Assembly (NCBI GenBank): GCA_964247055.1
Contig: OZ176057.1
Location: 5,890,001-5,954,000 of the forward strand
Length of the DNA stretch: 64,000 nt
Direction: 5' to 3'
DNA from: Paragordius varius
Taxonomy: Eukaryota; Nematomorpha
The notes beneath the pieces are model-generated. The model searched no databases. It worked only from the letters and a program-made list of their open reading frames with translations, and was not told where the DNA came from. Positions 1 to 10,992 of the stretch are shown one piece after another (positions within the stretch are counted from its first letter, which is position 1; the number at the start of each line of letters is the position of its first letter). The translations under genes were made by a program, and so were the position numbers.

Positions 1-150
1 AAATAATAAGTAAGTTTTATGATTTAAATAAATCCCTAGAATTTGAAAAATAATATATGGGGTTGGTTGTCTTTTTTATAAAAAATATATTTGTCTTTAT
101 AATTTTACGTCGTTTTGTCTGTAGTTAGTATAATTTTAATTTTTACTGTA
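1..150 (+). mobile_element. M1 MITE, right-hand part
   Basis: The segment carries the right half of the M1 consensus: the ATGG-GGTTGTCTTTT block, TTTGTCTTTATA, a slightly altered CGTTTTGTC and the terminal TTTTTACTG followed by TA. The left half is either outside the window or too diverged to see. Confidence 0.6.
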
Positions 151-931
151 AATATTTTAAGATAAAAACTAGGCATAAAAATTTGATTTACAAAAAAAAG
201 TTTTTAGAAATAATTATTTTTTTCAGCTATATTTTTAGGGTAAAAAATTTATAAAATTAAATTGGATATATTTTATGTGGAGATTACTGGAAAAATCTTA
301 TAAAATTGTCCTTTAAAAGCTTTTAAATTTATTTAAAACGCATTTTTTGCAAAAATTATTTATAATTATGATTAAAATTTAATGAAAATATGTTTTTTTG
401 CTTAAATTTACTTAATTATATATATATATATATATATATTTAATGTCACCTAAAAACAATAAAATATTTCAAAACTATAAATAAAAAAATATGGTATATG
501 GAATATGTCCTCAATATAAAAGTTTTATATATATATAAAAATTTTCCTTAAAGATATCAATTTACCTGTTTTTGACATAATTTTTTTTATAAAAAATATT
601 ATTATTAATTTATTGTTAAATTTTCAAAAATATTTAAAAATAAATATTTATTTATACCGTGATGGAAAAATATTTTTTTCATGTTAAATTATGCGTAAAA
701 TTCAAAAGCAAACAAAAAAATATTTAAAATATATAATTTACATAATTTTGTAATAATAAATACTTTTAAAATAATTTTTTATGCAATTAATGTGTTTAAT
801 ATTCCAAAAAAATATATTTTTTATACACCTAATTAAATTTAATCAATATTGATTTATCTTTTAAGTAAAATTTTAGATAAAAAACTAAAAACTGTATAGC
901 TTTAAGAAAAATATATAAAAATCTCTGATAA
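151..931. other. AT-rich stretch without recognised gene
   Basis: I see only AT-rich sequence with a short (TA)n run near 417-440. No ORF with protein-like composition and no clear repeat family was recognised. Confidence 0.5.
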
Positions 932-1236
932 AAAATAAAATTATAGAGGGACAAAACGTATGAAAATATAAAGACAAATTTTCTTTTCAAAAGACAACCC
1001 CATAATTTTTTAAACCTTAATATTTCCTATAATAATCAGTTAATTACAATTAAAAAGTATATATATAATTATGTTTTTAATTTACATCTCTATTTTATAC
1101 TTTGAAGTTTAAAACAATAAGTTATATTAAGAAAAAATCAAAATTTACCTAGTATGGGGTTTGTTTTTTTCAAAAAAAAATTTTGTCTTTATATTTTTAA
1201 GTTTTGTCCATAGTATAATTTCAATATTTTATTGTA
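932..1236. mobile_element. M1 MITE
   Basis: It has a left end with GGGACAAAACGTA and AAGACAAATTTTC, the internal ACAACCCCATA block, and a right end with TTTGTCTTTATATTTTTAAG, TTTTGTCCATAG and ATTTCAATATTTTATTG. Confidence 0.65.
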
Positions 1237-1445
1237 ATTAATTAGATTTCAAACATAAAACTTGTTAAAGCAAAACACAATGCAACAATTTTTTGTAGTT
1301 CATTGTGAATTAGATTGACTTATGTCTTAGAAAATAAAAAATAAGTTTTAATTTAATTTTAAGATTTTCTCTTGAGGATATTTTTGGAAACTATGGATTT
1401 CAAAATTTTTCGCGGGATGTATTAAATAAACGGCAGACTCTTCTA

Positions 1446-1756
1446 AAATGTAAAGTCAAAATTGAAATTATAACGGAACGTTGAAATATAAAGACAAAAT
1501 TTTTTTTCAAAAGACAACCCCATACTTTTTTAAGCTTCATTTTTGTAAATATATCATTGTTTCGAATTACATATTATAGATTTGATATTTATATTGGTGA
1601 CACAATTAATTGAATATTTTAAAAAATTATATAATTAAATAGTTTATAGAGCCAAAATTAAGATTTTTACAAAAGTATGGTTGGTTGTCTTTTTAGGAAT
1701 AAATATTTGTCTTTTTATTTTTTCGTTTTGTCCGAATAATTTTAGTTTTTACTGTA
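1446..1756. mobile_element. M1 MITE
   Basis: The left end has TCAAAATTGAAATTATAACGG and AAAGACAAAATTTTT. The right end has TTTTCGTTTTGTCCG and TTTAGTTTTTACTGTA. Length and order of internal blocks match the other copies. Confidence 0.65.
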
Positions 1757-1794
1757 AAATGGTTACATAATCAAATTATATATTTTTAATTAGA

Positions 1795-2070
1795 TGTTTA
1801 TAAAGCCAATATTAAGATTTTATAAAGTATGGGGGTTGTCTTTTGAAAAAAATATTTGTCTTTATATTTTTACGTTTTGTCCATAGTATAATTTTAATTT
1901 TTTTTCAATTTTTACTGTAAAATTAACACAATAAATCAAATTATATATTTTTAATATATAATTATATGAGAAAAATTAAGATTTTTTTTACAAAAGTAAG
2001 GATGGTTGCCTTTTGGAAAAAAACTTATTTTTTAATTTTTACGTTTTGACCGTATAATTTTAATTTTAAC
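1795..2070. mobile_element. two M1 MITE right-end fragments in tandem
   Basis: Two successive right halves are present, ending in TTTTTACTGTA near 1921 and TTTTAACTCTA near 2065. Both have the GGTTGYCTTTTG block and TTTTACGTTTTG. They are truncated copies without left ends. Confidence 0.55.
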
Positions 2071-2348
2071 TCTATTTTTCAAACATAAAACTGTGGAAAA
2101 CAAACACAATTTTGTAATTCATTGTAAATTGGGTAGACCTTTTATATAAATAATTTAATTGAGATTTCTTGAGGATATTTTTGGAAACTATGGATTTCAA
2201 AACTTTTTGCAGGTCAGTCGTTTATAATGATGTCCACCCTAGGGTTTAAGTATTATGACAGTCTTTCTAAAAGCAAAAATATTTTTCAATTTTTACTGTA
2301 AAACTTAAACAAAAATTTTTTCATTTTTATATATATATTTGCTTTTAG

Positions 2349-2551
2349 ATGATTCTCAATACCTCTCAGCCCAATACTACATAAAGGTGATGGAAAAAAC
2401 GTTAGAAAAAGGAAATCAATATTTCACAACGGAATATCAACGGATTAAAGACTTGTCGAAAGATACTAAGGATATTGACAGCGAAAAAATTGAGCATTTT
2501 AAACGCCGCCTCAATATCATCAAAAGTTTTTTGGTTCGAGATGAACTTTAA
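2349..2551 (+). CDS. ERp29/Windbeutel-type ER protein, last exon (partial gene)
   Basis: This is the 3' terminal exon of an endoplasmic reticulum protein of the ERp29 family (Windbeutel in flies), a redox-inactive PDI-like secretion factor. The exon opens after a TTTGCTTTTAG acceptor at 2348 and reads about 66 codons to TAA at 2549-2551. The peptide is amphipathic and helical (SAQYYIKVMEKTLEKGNQ, then RRLNIIKSFLV). It ends in RDEL, an ER-retention tetrapeptide of the KDEL type. The family's all-helical C-terminal domain has the same MEKVLEKG-type helix and the ...LNIL.SF....-EL ending. Upstream exons with the thioredoxin-like domain lie outside the window to the left. An AATAAA overlaps the stop codon (2550-2555). 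The exon end is re-copied downstream. I am fairly sure of the family; the exact orthologue is inference. Confidence 0.8.
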
Positions 2552-2565
2552 TAAACTTTTAATTT

Positions 2566-3170
2566 GCAGAAATCTAAAAAAATTCTAGAAAAATTTTAGA
2601 AAAATTCTAATTATTTCATGAATTTCTATGTGCATTTCCTTTCTTTATGATTACAGGCGTAAATTAAACACTTTTTTTGCATATCATTTGATAACATCAT
2701 TGGATATTATATGCATCTATCTAACTAATTTTTCAAAAAAAGTCTCTAGAAAATTCCAATTATTTCATAAATTTCTATGTGTGCATTTCCTTTCTTTATG
2801 ATTATAGATGCATATTTAAATAACATTTGATATTATCGAAAAATTGATTAAACGCCGCCTTAATATCATTAAAAGTTTTTTGGTTCGAGATGAACTTTAA
2901 TTAACATTTAACTTTAATATCTAGAAAAATTCCAATTATTACATGAATTTCTATATGTACATTTCTTTTCTTTATGATTACAGGCATAAATTAAACACCT
3001 TTTGATAACAACATTTGATATTATATGCATCTATCAAACTAAATCTGCAATGTTTCTAGAAAAATTCCAATTATTACATGAATTTCTATGTGCATTTCCT
3101 TTCTTTATGATTACAGAAGCGTAGACTAAACACTTTTTTGCATAACATTTGATATTTTATGGATCCATTG
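2566..3170. repeat. tandem array of about four units downstream of the ERp29-like exon
   Basis: A unit of 100-160 bp recurs about four times, starting near 2572, 2741, 2926 and 3051. Each has TCTAGAAAAATTCCAATTA, then CATGAATTTCTATGTGCA, TTTCTTTATGATTACAG and a CATTTGATATTATATGCAT block. Between the second and third units lies a truncated copy of the preceding exon end. Confidence 0.85.
2839..2901 (+). pseudogene. duplicated tail of the ERp29-like last exon
   Basis: About 60 bp match the end of the exon at 2349-2551 almost base for base. They include the segment encoding RRLNIIKSFLVRDEL and its stop, with a small internal deletion at the left edge. No splice acceptor fits it. It reads as a by-product of tandem duplication of the 3' flank rather than as an alternative exon, although an alternative last exon cannot be excluded. 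Confidence 0.8.
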
Positions 3171-3171
3171 A

Positions 3172-3258
3172 AATTATACGCGAGAAAAGAGTAAAAATAA
3201 AAAGAAAATTTTTTTTTACAAAAGATAATTCTATACTCTTTTAACGTTAGTTTTTCCC

Positions 3259-3290
<32 letters not shown>

Positions 3291-3486
3291 TAATTACAAT
3301 TGTAAAATATAAAATTGATTGTTTTACTAATTTACATATTTATATTGTACTTTGTAGTTTAAAACCATGGAATTATAGTTTAAAAAAAACAAGATTGAAA
3401 AAACATGGGGTTGTTTTTTAAAAAAATAATTTTTTGTCTTTATATTGTTACGTTTTGTCCGTATAATTTCAATATTTACTCTATAT
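3172..3486. mobile_element. M1 MITE with (TA)n expansion
   Basis: The left end is ATTGAAATTATACG and the right end is CGTTTTGTCCGTATAATTTC followed by AATATTTACTCTA. A (TA) run of roughly 28 bp sits at 3259-3287, where other copies have ATATAAGCTATT. Confidence 0.65.
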
Positions 3487-3606
3487 ATAGGTGCAAAAAC
3501 ATTCGCAATATATTTCAAATTTTTGATATTAGGATATTAGTATCATTACATTGAATAAATTTCAATAAATAACTATTTTAGAAACTTGTATGAGGATTAC
3601 TTTAGT

Positions 3607-3915
3607 CCAATAAAATACAGTAAAATTTAAAATCATCGGACAAAACGTGTAATTAAACGACAAGTAATATATATTCCTTCATAAAAAAAAACTTTTTAAA
3701 AACTTTAATACTTTTATAAAACTTAAATAAGGAGAATCGGAAAAATATAGTTGGGTTTGTTAGCTATTTAAATCTCTATAATCTTTATAATTTTGCAACC
3801 TATGGATTTTATGAAAAAAATCCAAGGTTTAAAAATATGTTGTCTATTGCAGAAAAAAACATATCTGTCTTATGATTTGATATTACATTTTGTCCGTATA
3901 ATTTTCGTTATTAAT
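3607..3915. mobile_element. M1 MITE, diverged
   Basis: The left end is CAGTAAAATTTAAAATCATC with CGGACAAAACGTG. The right end is ATTTTGTCCGTATAATTTTC. The interior is poorly conserved. Confidence 0.5.
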
Positions 3916-4077
3916 AAATATGTTTTTTTGCAATTAACTATGGATATGTTTAAAATTTGATTAGCATAAACTTTGAAAGTGATAGCTATTACATTAGTAA
4001 AGGAATGTTTAAGGCAATCGAATTCGATATGGATAATATTCAATTTCCAGAAAATCACCTTATAGGAACCTTTAAAT

Positions 4078-4332
4078 CAGTGCTTCACAACAGGGGGGCG
4101 TAGAAAAATCTAAGGGGGGAGCGCGAAAAATAAAATAAAAAACTAACTGAAGAAGTATTTCAGGTGTAAATTATCAAGATTTATAGAAAAATTATTTCAA
4201 AAAATGCAGATATATATACAAGGATTTAACTGATTGGGTTTTTAACATTTTTACCTTGAATTCTTTTTGAGAGGCGGGCGAAAAAAAAATTATTTTTAAT
4301 TTTGTGGGGCGAAAAAGGTTGGGAACCAACAG
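4078..4332. mobile_element. hAT-type MITE with 8-bp target duplication
   Basis: A 255-bp non-coding element starts CAGTGCTTCACAAC and ends GGTTGGGAACCAACAG. These are imperfect inverted ends of the hAT type. It is flanked by a perfect 8-bp direct repeat, CTTTAAAT, at 4070-4077 and 4333-4340. G-rich then C-poor subterminal tracts (GGGGGGCG near the left end, GTGGGGCGAAAAAGG near the right) are typical of such copies. No transposase is encoded, so mobilisation would have been in trans. Confidence 0.8.
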
Positions 4333-4445
4333 CTTTAAATCGACTAAAACCTGCCCAAGGGCAAATATAAAAAAGCGCATAACTAAAATTTTGTCTTTTA
4401 TATACTAGAGCCCAAAGTTTTTGAATGGCCCAAAGCATGCTTATT

Positions 4446-4735
4446 TACAGTAAAAATTGAAATTATATACGGACACGCGAAGTTATAAAGACAAATATTT
4501 TTTCTAAATAACCCCGTACTTTTTATATCTTTATTTTTTAAAATATATTTGATTGTTTAAAACTGTAAAGTGAGGTAAATTGGTAACACAATGAACTACG
4601 TATTTACGAATGTATTTAAATGATTGTTATAGGATTTTTAAAGGTTTAAAAAATTTATGGTTGTCTTTGGAAAAAAAATTTTGTCTTTATATTTTTACGT
4701 TTTGTCCATCCGTATAATTTCAATTTACACTGTTG
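4446..4735. mobile_element. M1 MITE
   Basis: The left end is CAGTAAAAATTGAAATTATA and the right end has TTTTACGTTTTGTCCATC and TATAATTTCAATTTACACTG. Confidence 0.7.
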
Positions 4736-4819
4736 TTTTATATGGTGGCACTTAAAAAGAATGAAATTATCAAGTCGCTTAGTTAAAGTCTTTAATCGTG
4801 GTTATAACCGAATCTAGTA

Positions 4820-5134
4820 CAGTAAAAATTGAAATTATACGGACAAAATTAAATATATAAAGACAAGTATTTGTATCCAAAGACAACCATACTTTTTTAA
4901 ACCTTAATTTTTCTCATATAAGGTATTTAGTTACAACTGTAAAATATAGAAATGATTGTATTAATAATATATGTCTCTATTTCTCACTTTGCCATTTAAC
5001 ACAATGAATGAATTATATTAAAATAAATCCAGATTCAAAAAATATATGGTTGGTTGGTTGTCTTTTATAAAAATAATATGGTTGTCTTTATATTTTTACA
5101 TTTTGTCCGTATAATAATATCAGTGTTTTTACTG
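4820..5134. mobile_element. M1 MITE, well preserved
   Basis: It runs from CAGTAAAAATTGAAATTATA to GTGTTTTTACTG, with TA directly outside both ends (4818-4819 and 5135-5136). This supports a TA target-site duplication for the family. Confidence 0.8.
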
Positions 5135-5390
5135 TAAATAATTTGTAACACGTTATTTTATATGGTTGGGACTTTTGCATACATTGGAACCCTACCCTGG
5201 GGCTTATTAAGACGGGCCAACATAAAAATTTTGGTTTTATGTGGGAATGAACTTCCAAAATAGAATATAAAAAGTACTCATAACACTTTTGCGGTGAAAA
5301 TTGATTTAGAGTTACTCCTACGCATTAAGTCTAATGATAAAAACCCAAGCTTAAAGTTTTGCTTTTAAACGGGAAATAACGCAAAAATTA

Positions 5391-5663
5391 CAGTATGAAT
5401 TTAAATTATATATACGGATAAAACGTAGAATAGTAAGACAAAAGTTTTTTTTCAAAATAGAGCCACCATACTTTTAAACCATTATTTACCGCATCGAAAG
5501 TATTTGACTACGATTGTATGTTAAATTGTGATAATTCTTATATATCTCTATTTTATAATTTTTAATTTTAAATAATGATTAAATCAAGATTTAAAAGTAT
5601 GGTTGTCTTTTAGAGAAATATATTTGTCTTGCGTTTTGTTCGTATAATTTCAATTTTTTATTT
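5391..5663. mobile_element. M1 MITE, diverged right end
   Basis: The left end is CAGTATGAATTTAAATTATA with ACGGATAAAACGTAG. The right end is GCGTTTTGTTCGTATAATTT. Confidence 0.55.
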
Positions 5664-5689
5664 TATAAATATCATAATTTTAGGAAAAA

Positions 5690-6350
5690 TTTGCTTCATC
5701 TCCAGAATTTATTTTAAAGGATGAAACCGCCATCTTATTTATTATAACAATCACTTAACATATTTTTTTGCTTTCATATTGGAAATAGCTAAAACCCCCA
5801 TTATTGCCATATGGTTTCATGCATATTCCGTAATTTATTACAAAAGTCATTCACGTTATTTTTATATGATGGCCCTTTTTATAGAGTGTGTCCTGCCCCG
5901 CTAATATAAAAAAACGCTATTTTGTTTTTATTCTGGTAATAATAAAATTCACCACTAAATTATTATATTCTCATAATTATGGCGAAAAACTTGAAACTTT
6001 TTATGAACCAAGTTTTTTTGCAAAAAATATCATATTTGGTAATTCAAACTTGGCCAACTATAATTAGCAAGTTCCTAAAAAGACAAAAAATGTTTACTTT
6101 AAATTACAAGTTTTTTTGAAAAATTCTTTGGAAAGACATTTTAAGGGAATTGTCTTTTAAGATTTCCCCTATTTGAAGACTGAATTTTTCCTGTAGTGTT
6201 GGCACCCCCTGAAAATTAGGGTTGAACAAATATAAACTTTAAAACAATATTCTCAAAACTTATAGCATCATAAAAATCCAATAATTATGAATTTTATAGC
6301 CATCTTTAAAATTCTACAATTACCCTACCCTTAGATAATGAGGTGTTTGA
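5690..6350. repeat. block A: non-coding segment with an inverted copy at 60150-60740
   Basis: The segment is matched in reverse complement by about 60150-60740. Shared landmarks include the GAGTGTGTCCTGCCC motif, AACGCTATTTTGTTTTTATT, CTCATAATTATGGCGAAAAA and AGTTCCTAAAAAGACAAAAA. Identity is far from perfect, with many substitutions and small indels, so the duplication is old. No coding potential was seen. Confidence 0.8.
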
Positions 6351-6351
6351 A

Positions 6352-6637
6352 CTACAATTGATATTCTACGGATAAACGTAAAAATATAAAGACTAATATT
6401 TTTATCTAAAACACAACGATACTTTTGAATTTTGTTTTTTTGAATATAAATCATTGTTTTAAACTACAAATCATAATATACATATGTAATCCAGTAACAC
6501 AATCAATTACATATTTTACGATTGTAATTAAATGATTTTAATAGGATAAATCAAGTTTTGAAAAAGTATGGTTGTATTTTAAAATTGTCTTTATATTTTT
6601 ACGTTTTGTCCGTACAATTTTAATTTTTCTTTGTAAA
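6352..6637. mobile_element. M1 MITE within block A
   Basis: The left end is ATTGATATTCTACGGATAAA and the right end is ACGTTTTGTCCGTACAATTT. The mirror block contains an M1 copy at the equivalent place (59821-60105), so the insertion predates the mirror duplication. Confidence 0.65.
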
Positions 6638-6826
6638 ATTGGCTTGAAAGCAATTTACGGGATATCGCGAAGGCTTATTCAGATTTACTTATACATAGTT
6701 TACGATTGCGTCTAGACTGAGAAATCCTTTTATTTATTAACCATTAATTCGATCCTACCGGCTGAACAATTAGTTTTTTAAACAATTATACGAAAAATAT
6801 GAAAGGCCATTCAAATTCAAAAGTGA
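6638..6826. repeat. block A, satellite-like part mirrored at 59629-59820
   Basis: The sequence from the ACGGGATATCGCGAAGGC region through the GATCCTACCGGCTGAAC motif to AAAAGTGATAATTTAGAG is matched in reverse complement by 59629-59820. The match stops at 6826, exactly where the hAT transposon ends in the mirror copy. An M1 MITE begins here in this arm. Confidence 0.8.
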
Positions 6827-7118
6827 TAATTTAGAGTAAAATTGAATGGACAAAATGTAAAAATATAAAGACAATTTTTTTTTCAAAAGACAACCATACT
6901 TTTTTAAACCTTGATTTATCCTATAAAAAATATTTAATTACAATCGTAAAATATATAATTGATTGTTTTACCAATTGACATTTGTATATTACCTTTTGCA
7001 GTTTAAAACAATGAGTTACATTGAAATAAATCAAGGTTTGAATAGTATGGTTGTCTGTTAGATAAAAATATTTGTCTTTATATTTTCACATTTCGTCCGT
7101 ATAATTTCAATTTTTACA
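6822..7118. mobile_element. M1 MITE
   Basis: The left end is GAGTAAAATTGAATGGACAA (first base C changed to G). The right end is CGTCCGTATAATTTCAATTT followed by TTACATC. Confidence 0.7.
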
Positions 7119-7187
7119 TCTAATTTAAAATTAGTTTGAAACATGCCTCCCTCATATATATAAAAGTTTTTTATCCAAGATATGGTC

Positions 7188-7275
7188 TATGATTTTAATA
7201 AATCCTTTTGCCATATCAGCTGACTTTATCAGCACAGATAATTTAACATATGCAATCCAATAGAATTTTGTTCAA
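7188..7275 (+). pseudogene. decayed copy of a fibrinogen-domain exon
   Basis: The sequence resembles the exon at 20260-20393 (and the minus-strand one near 45053-45185). It shares TAAATCCTTTTGCC, ATATCAGCTGA, ACAGATAATTTAAC and the TTTTGTTCAAGTATAAT donor region. The frame is not maintained and the start of the exon is missing. It is a third, older remnant of the FReD gene and shows that block A also once belonged to a FReD unit. Confidence 0.65.
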
Positions 7276-7489
7276 GTATAATTTATTTTATGTTAATATT
7301 TTAATTTGTAGGAAAATTTTTCAAATATTTAACACTTAAAAATGCACGAGACTAATAAGTGTATAAATTAATAATTTATCAATTAATAATGAATTGCTTA
7401 AAACTAATAAGATTAAACTTTAAGTAATGAAATCCAAATAATAATTTAAATATTTAAATACAATTTCAATATTGACTATTCATTAGCTT

Positions 7490-7904
7490 TTGGGTTATAT
7501 ACCAGAGTGATTTGAAATTTAGTATACCTTAAAAAGTATTTAAGGTATTAAGCCAAATATTACAAAAGGCTTTTTTTAGTCTTTGGGGCGCATTATATAA
7601 AAATGATTTTTTTAGTAAATGTAAAATTGTAAAAAAATCCTCATCTCAAACTTTTTTGCGGCCATTTTTTTTCTAAATTTTTTTAATCGCTAATGCAACA
7701 GGCAAAAACATGTATAATGTTAAAAAATGTAAATTCCTATCTTTAATAAACTTTTAGACTACATTTTACCATCAAAAACTTTGAATTTAATATCAGCTGT
7801 TAGTTTAAATGGTGTTTTGGAACCCATAATTTAAATTCTAGAATCCACAAAACTGTAAGAAATTTAATTTTATTATCTAATACATTTAAAACAATGTTTG
7901 ATAA
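7490..7904. repeat. repeat R4, copy 1
   Basis: The segment is matched in the same orientation by about 35175-35585. Both share TCAAACTTTTTTGC, the GCTAATGCAACAGGC / GCTAATGCAAAAGGC block, CTACATTTTACCA, AATATCAGCTGTT and CTAGAATNCAAAAAACTG. It is probably an old non-autonomous transposon. Ends were not resolved. Confidence 0.6.
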
Positions 7905-7905
7905 T

Positions 7906-8181
7906 TACAGTAAAAACTGAAGTTACGCAAAACATAAAAATATAAAGATAAATATTTTTTAGAGAGACAACCATTTTTGAATCTTGTTTTTGTTAAATAT
8001 AACTCATGGTTTTAAACTGCAAAGTTAAAATTTCAAAATGGTAAAATAATCAATTATATATTTTATAATTGTAGTTATATAATTTATATGAGAAAAATTA
8101 GGGTTTAAAAAAGTATGGTTGACTTTTAAAAATTTTTTTTTATATTTGTACGTTTTGTCCGTATAATTTCTATGTTTACTG
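7906..8181. mobile_element. M1 MITE
   Basis: The left end is CAGTAAAAACTGAAGTTACG. The right end is ACGTTTTGTCCGTATAATTT then CTATGTTTACTG. TA flanks the right end. Confidence 0.75.
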
Positions 8182-8339
8182 TAATATTATCTAAAATAAG
8201 TTTCAAAACTGTAATTTATTTTTTAAATTAGGCCTCTGAGATAAAAAAGTGAAAATCTAATAAAACGTTAACATTATTTGGATATAGAGGGAATTCATAA
8301 AATAACACAAAAATTTAGTTTATATTAATTAACTAAAAT

Positions 8340-8622
8340 TTAGAGTAAAATTTATACGGACAAATTGTAAAAATAAGACAGATATAATTTTTTTAAAAAA
8401 AACCCCATACTTTATGAACCTAAATTTTTCTCCTATAAATTATATAATTACAATAATATATAACTGATTGTTTTACCAAATACATATCATTTTCATATAT
8501 TGCAATTTAAAACAATGATTTACATTAAAAAAATCAAATTTGAAAAGTATGGTTGTCTTTTAGAAAAAACTATTTGTCCCTATATTTTTTTTTGTCCGTG
8601 TAATTTTATTTTTAACTCTATT
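8340..8622. mobile_element. M1 MITE
   Basis: The left end is GAGTAAAATTTATACGGACA. The right end is TTTGTCCGTGTAATTTTATT then TTTAACTC. Confidence 0.7.
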
Positions 8623-8699
8623 TTATAAAATCTCTTTAACGATTTACTTCGAAGACATGTAATTTCTTTAGGGGCTGAAGCCCGCTAAGCGGTATATTA

Positions 8700-9275
8700 A
8701 CTCTTCGATTCAAATTGGGGATCTAAATACCCCAAACTTATTTTAAATTAATATTTTTAAAAAACTAATGAAGGAGACCGTCTTAATTTAAATTTATGCT
8801 TCTATCCTGATAAAAATTATATAAAATATGTAGGTAAAATTTTGTTTTGAAAAAAAAGTTTCATCTCAAACTACTTCGGCGCCATTTTTATTTTACAAAA
8901 TTTTTGCAAAATATCGTCTTCATTTAATTTTAAGAGTTTAATTAAAGCTAATTTTTAATTTATATTTTTACATTTAACAATTATAGATATATAAAAAGCG
9001 GTTTATTTTGTAATTTTCAATTTTACCATTTCACTCATGTCACATTGACAAAACTTTCACCTTTCGGTTTTAGCTTAAAATAAGTAATATCAAGTATTTT
9101 TGAATAAATTTTTTATATATTTCGGTTTATCCATGTTATATAAATGCAAAATTTTGCCATGGTTTCGATTCCTTCCATACATTTTAAAGTATTTAATTTA
9201 AAACAGGCCTGGGGTATCCAACTACCTCAATTTGAATCGAAAAACTAAAATGAGTGTGTTGTATCCAAGTGTTAA
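8700..9275. mobile_element. M3 MITE, copy 1
   Basis: The left end contains CTTCGATTCAAATTGGGG and ATCTAAATACCCCA. The right end carries its complement (GGGGTATCCAACTACC, then CAATTTGAATCG), followed by ACTAAAATGAGTGTG. Internal landmarks are CCTTTCGGTTTTAGCTTAAA and TTTTGCCATGGTTTCGATTC. No ORF is present. Further copies lie at 11906-12475, 35885-36120 and 36228-36455. Confidence 0.75.
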
Positions 9276-9279
9276 GATA

Positions 9280-9916
9280 TTAACATAATTTTTTGCTTTT
9301 ATATTGGGAATAACGATTTAGATTTTTATATTTTTAAAAGTTTTTTAACTATTTATAATTTAATACGAAATAATAAAAAATATTCCTTTTTTAATTTTTT
9401 TTATGTTTTTTTATATAATCCATCTCCTTTAATATGAAATTATTCTTAAAAATTCTTTTGCAAAGAAAGTAATTTAATGGTAATCGGAAAGTTATTGCCA
9501 AAATGTTGAATCTGCAAATATCTTAAAGATAAAATATAGAAAAAACACACATAGTTTTATTTATAAATAAAAAATATATTTTAAAAAAAATGTAAAAAAA
9601 TTTACCCAATGAGAATTTTAAGTATATTAACAAATTATTATAAATATATTACAAGGAGGACATCTAGCCTGACGCCAAATAGATAATTAAATTTTTAATT
9701 TTAATTTTTTATATACGTATTATTTATTATGTAAATCTTAACATACATTACGTGATTGATATGGGTACGCAGTAAAATAAACTAAAACTATAATAAATAA
9801 AATAAAAAAAAGTTTTTATTTTTAAAATTATCTATATTTCGAAATCATCTTGCTTATTGTTACAAACCAGTTTTTCAGAAATAATTTTTTTATTAACAAG
9901 AAATATTTGAAAAGAT
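9280..9916. other. AT-rich upstream region of the plus-strand FReD gene
   Basis: No repeat family or coding sequence was recognised. The 5' UTR and promoter of the following exon may lie here, but no motif is clear enough to call. Confidence 0.4.
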
Positions 9917-10867
9917 ATGTATATTTTAAATATAATTTCAATTTTATTTTTCTTAATTCGAATTCGGCCTACCATTGCAATTATTCGATATATTGAAAAT
10001 TCGACAAATATTTATGATTTTCGCAATTTAGATGGAAACATTTCTGAAACGACTTCAGAGCAATCAATTTTACCAAAAAATAGAATTAAATTATTTTCAG
10101 TACTTAATGAATCTTTTGTTGAATTAGAACCTCAAATTAAAACATCACTGATACTTATTGGAATATCTAATGAAACGCAAGTGAATAATACCTTTAAAAT
10201 TTACAAATATATGAGAAATTATAAAGGAAATTCTAACATAAATTCAGAAAACAAAACTACCCCAGAAAACCAGGGAGAAAATCAAACTTTATTTGCTCAA
10301 AAATCAACCCTCTTTCCTAAAACCGACAATACTTAGAATAAAAGTTATTCATTTCCGCAATAAATTTATCAGAATAAATCTTTGATTTAAAAAAATGGAA
10401 ATTTTTTGCAAATTCCAAGAACCGAAAATGCAAGATTCATTTTACAATCAAAATTGGAGCCAAATAACTATACTAAAGTTGAGATTAATAATTCAATAGG
10501 AAATCCAAAAAATGACAAAATTTCCTTAAAAACCGCAAATATATCATCTAAAAATTGTCAATTGCATAAAATTTGTTCTTACAAAGATGGCAAAATTGGG
10601 CAACAGAATTTTAGCGGCATAGGACATCACAACATAAAAAAATTTCAAATAAACACAAACAATGTAAATAAGCAAAATGAAAATATTGGCATTTTCTATC
10701 GTTCAAATATAATGCCTAAAACAGAACCACTGAAGAATAATACTGAATTTGTCAACAATGTTACCCGCAATAGATCTTTAAATGTTGTGGAAGTGAAAAC
10801 ACTTAAAGACGATCAATATATAAAATCACAATTGAATCAAATATATTCTAAAAAAAATTTTACATAG
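9917..10867 (+). pseudogene. signal-peptide exon, probable 5' exon of the plus-strand FReD gene, broken
   Basis: A 139-codon ORF starts at ATG 9917 with a hydrophobic leader (MYILNIISILFFLI, about 20 residues to an alanine). It continues as an Asn/Ser/Thr-rich chain with several N-glycosylation sequons (NIS, NES, NET, NNT, NKT). After stops in the 10334-10396 stretch, the same frame reopens to 10867, with more sequons and a closing segment QLNQIYSKK. That closing segment resembles QQLGSVYAKLL at the end of the minus-strand exon at 46161, which is followed by a good donor. Here the donor GT appears lost. I infer this is the secreted N-terminus of the FReD protein, now damaged or containing an unrecognised intron. 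There is no recognised domain. Confidence 0.45.
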
Positions 10868-10992
10868 GAAAATGAATAGATTGAAATCTAGAATGGATAT
10901 TAGAAATATATATGATATATTGCGTTAAATGTAAACCATTTTCTATAAAAAATCAGAACTAAATGAATTGTACAAACATTAACATAAACATA

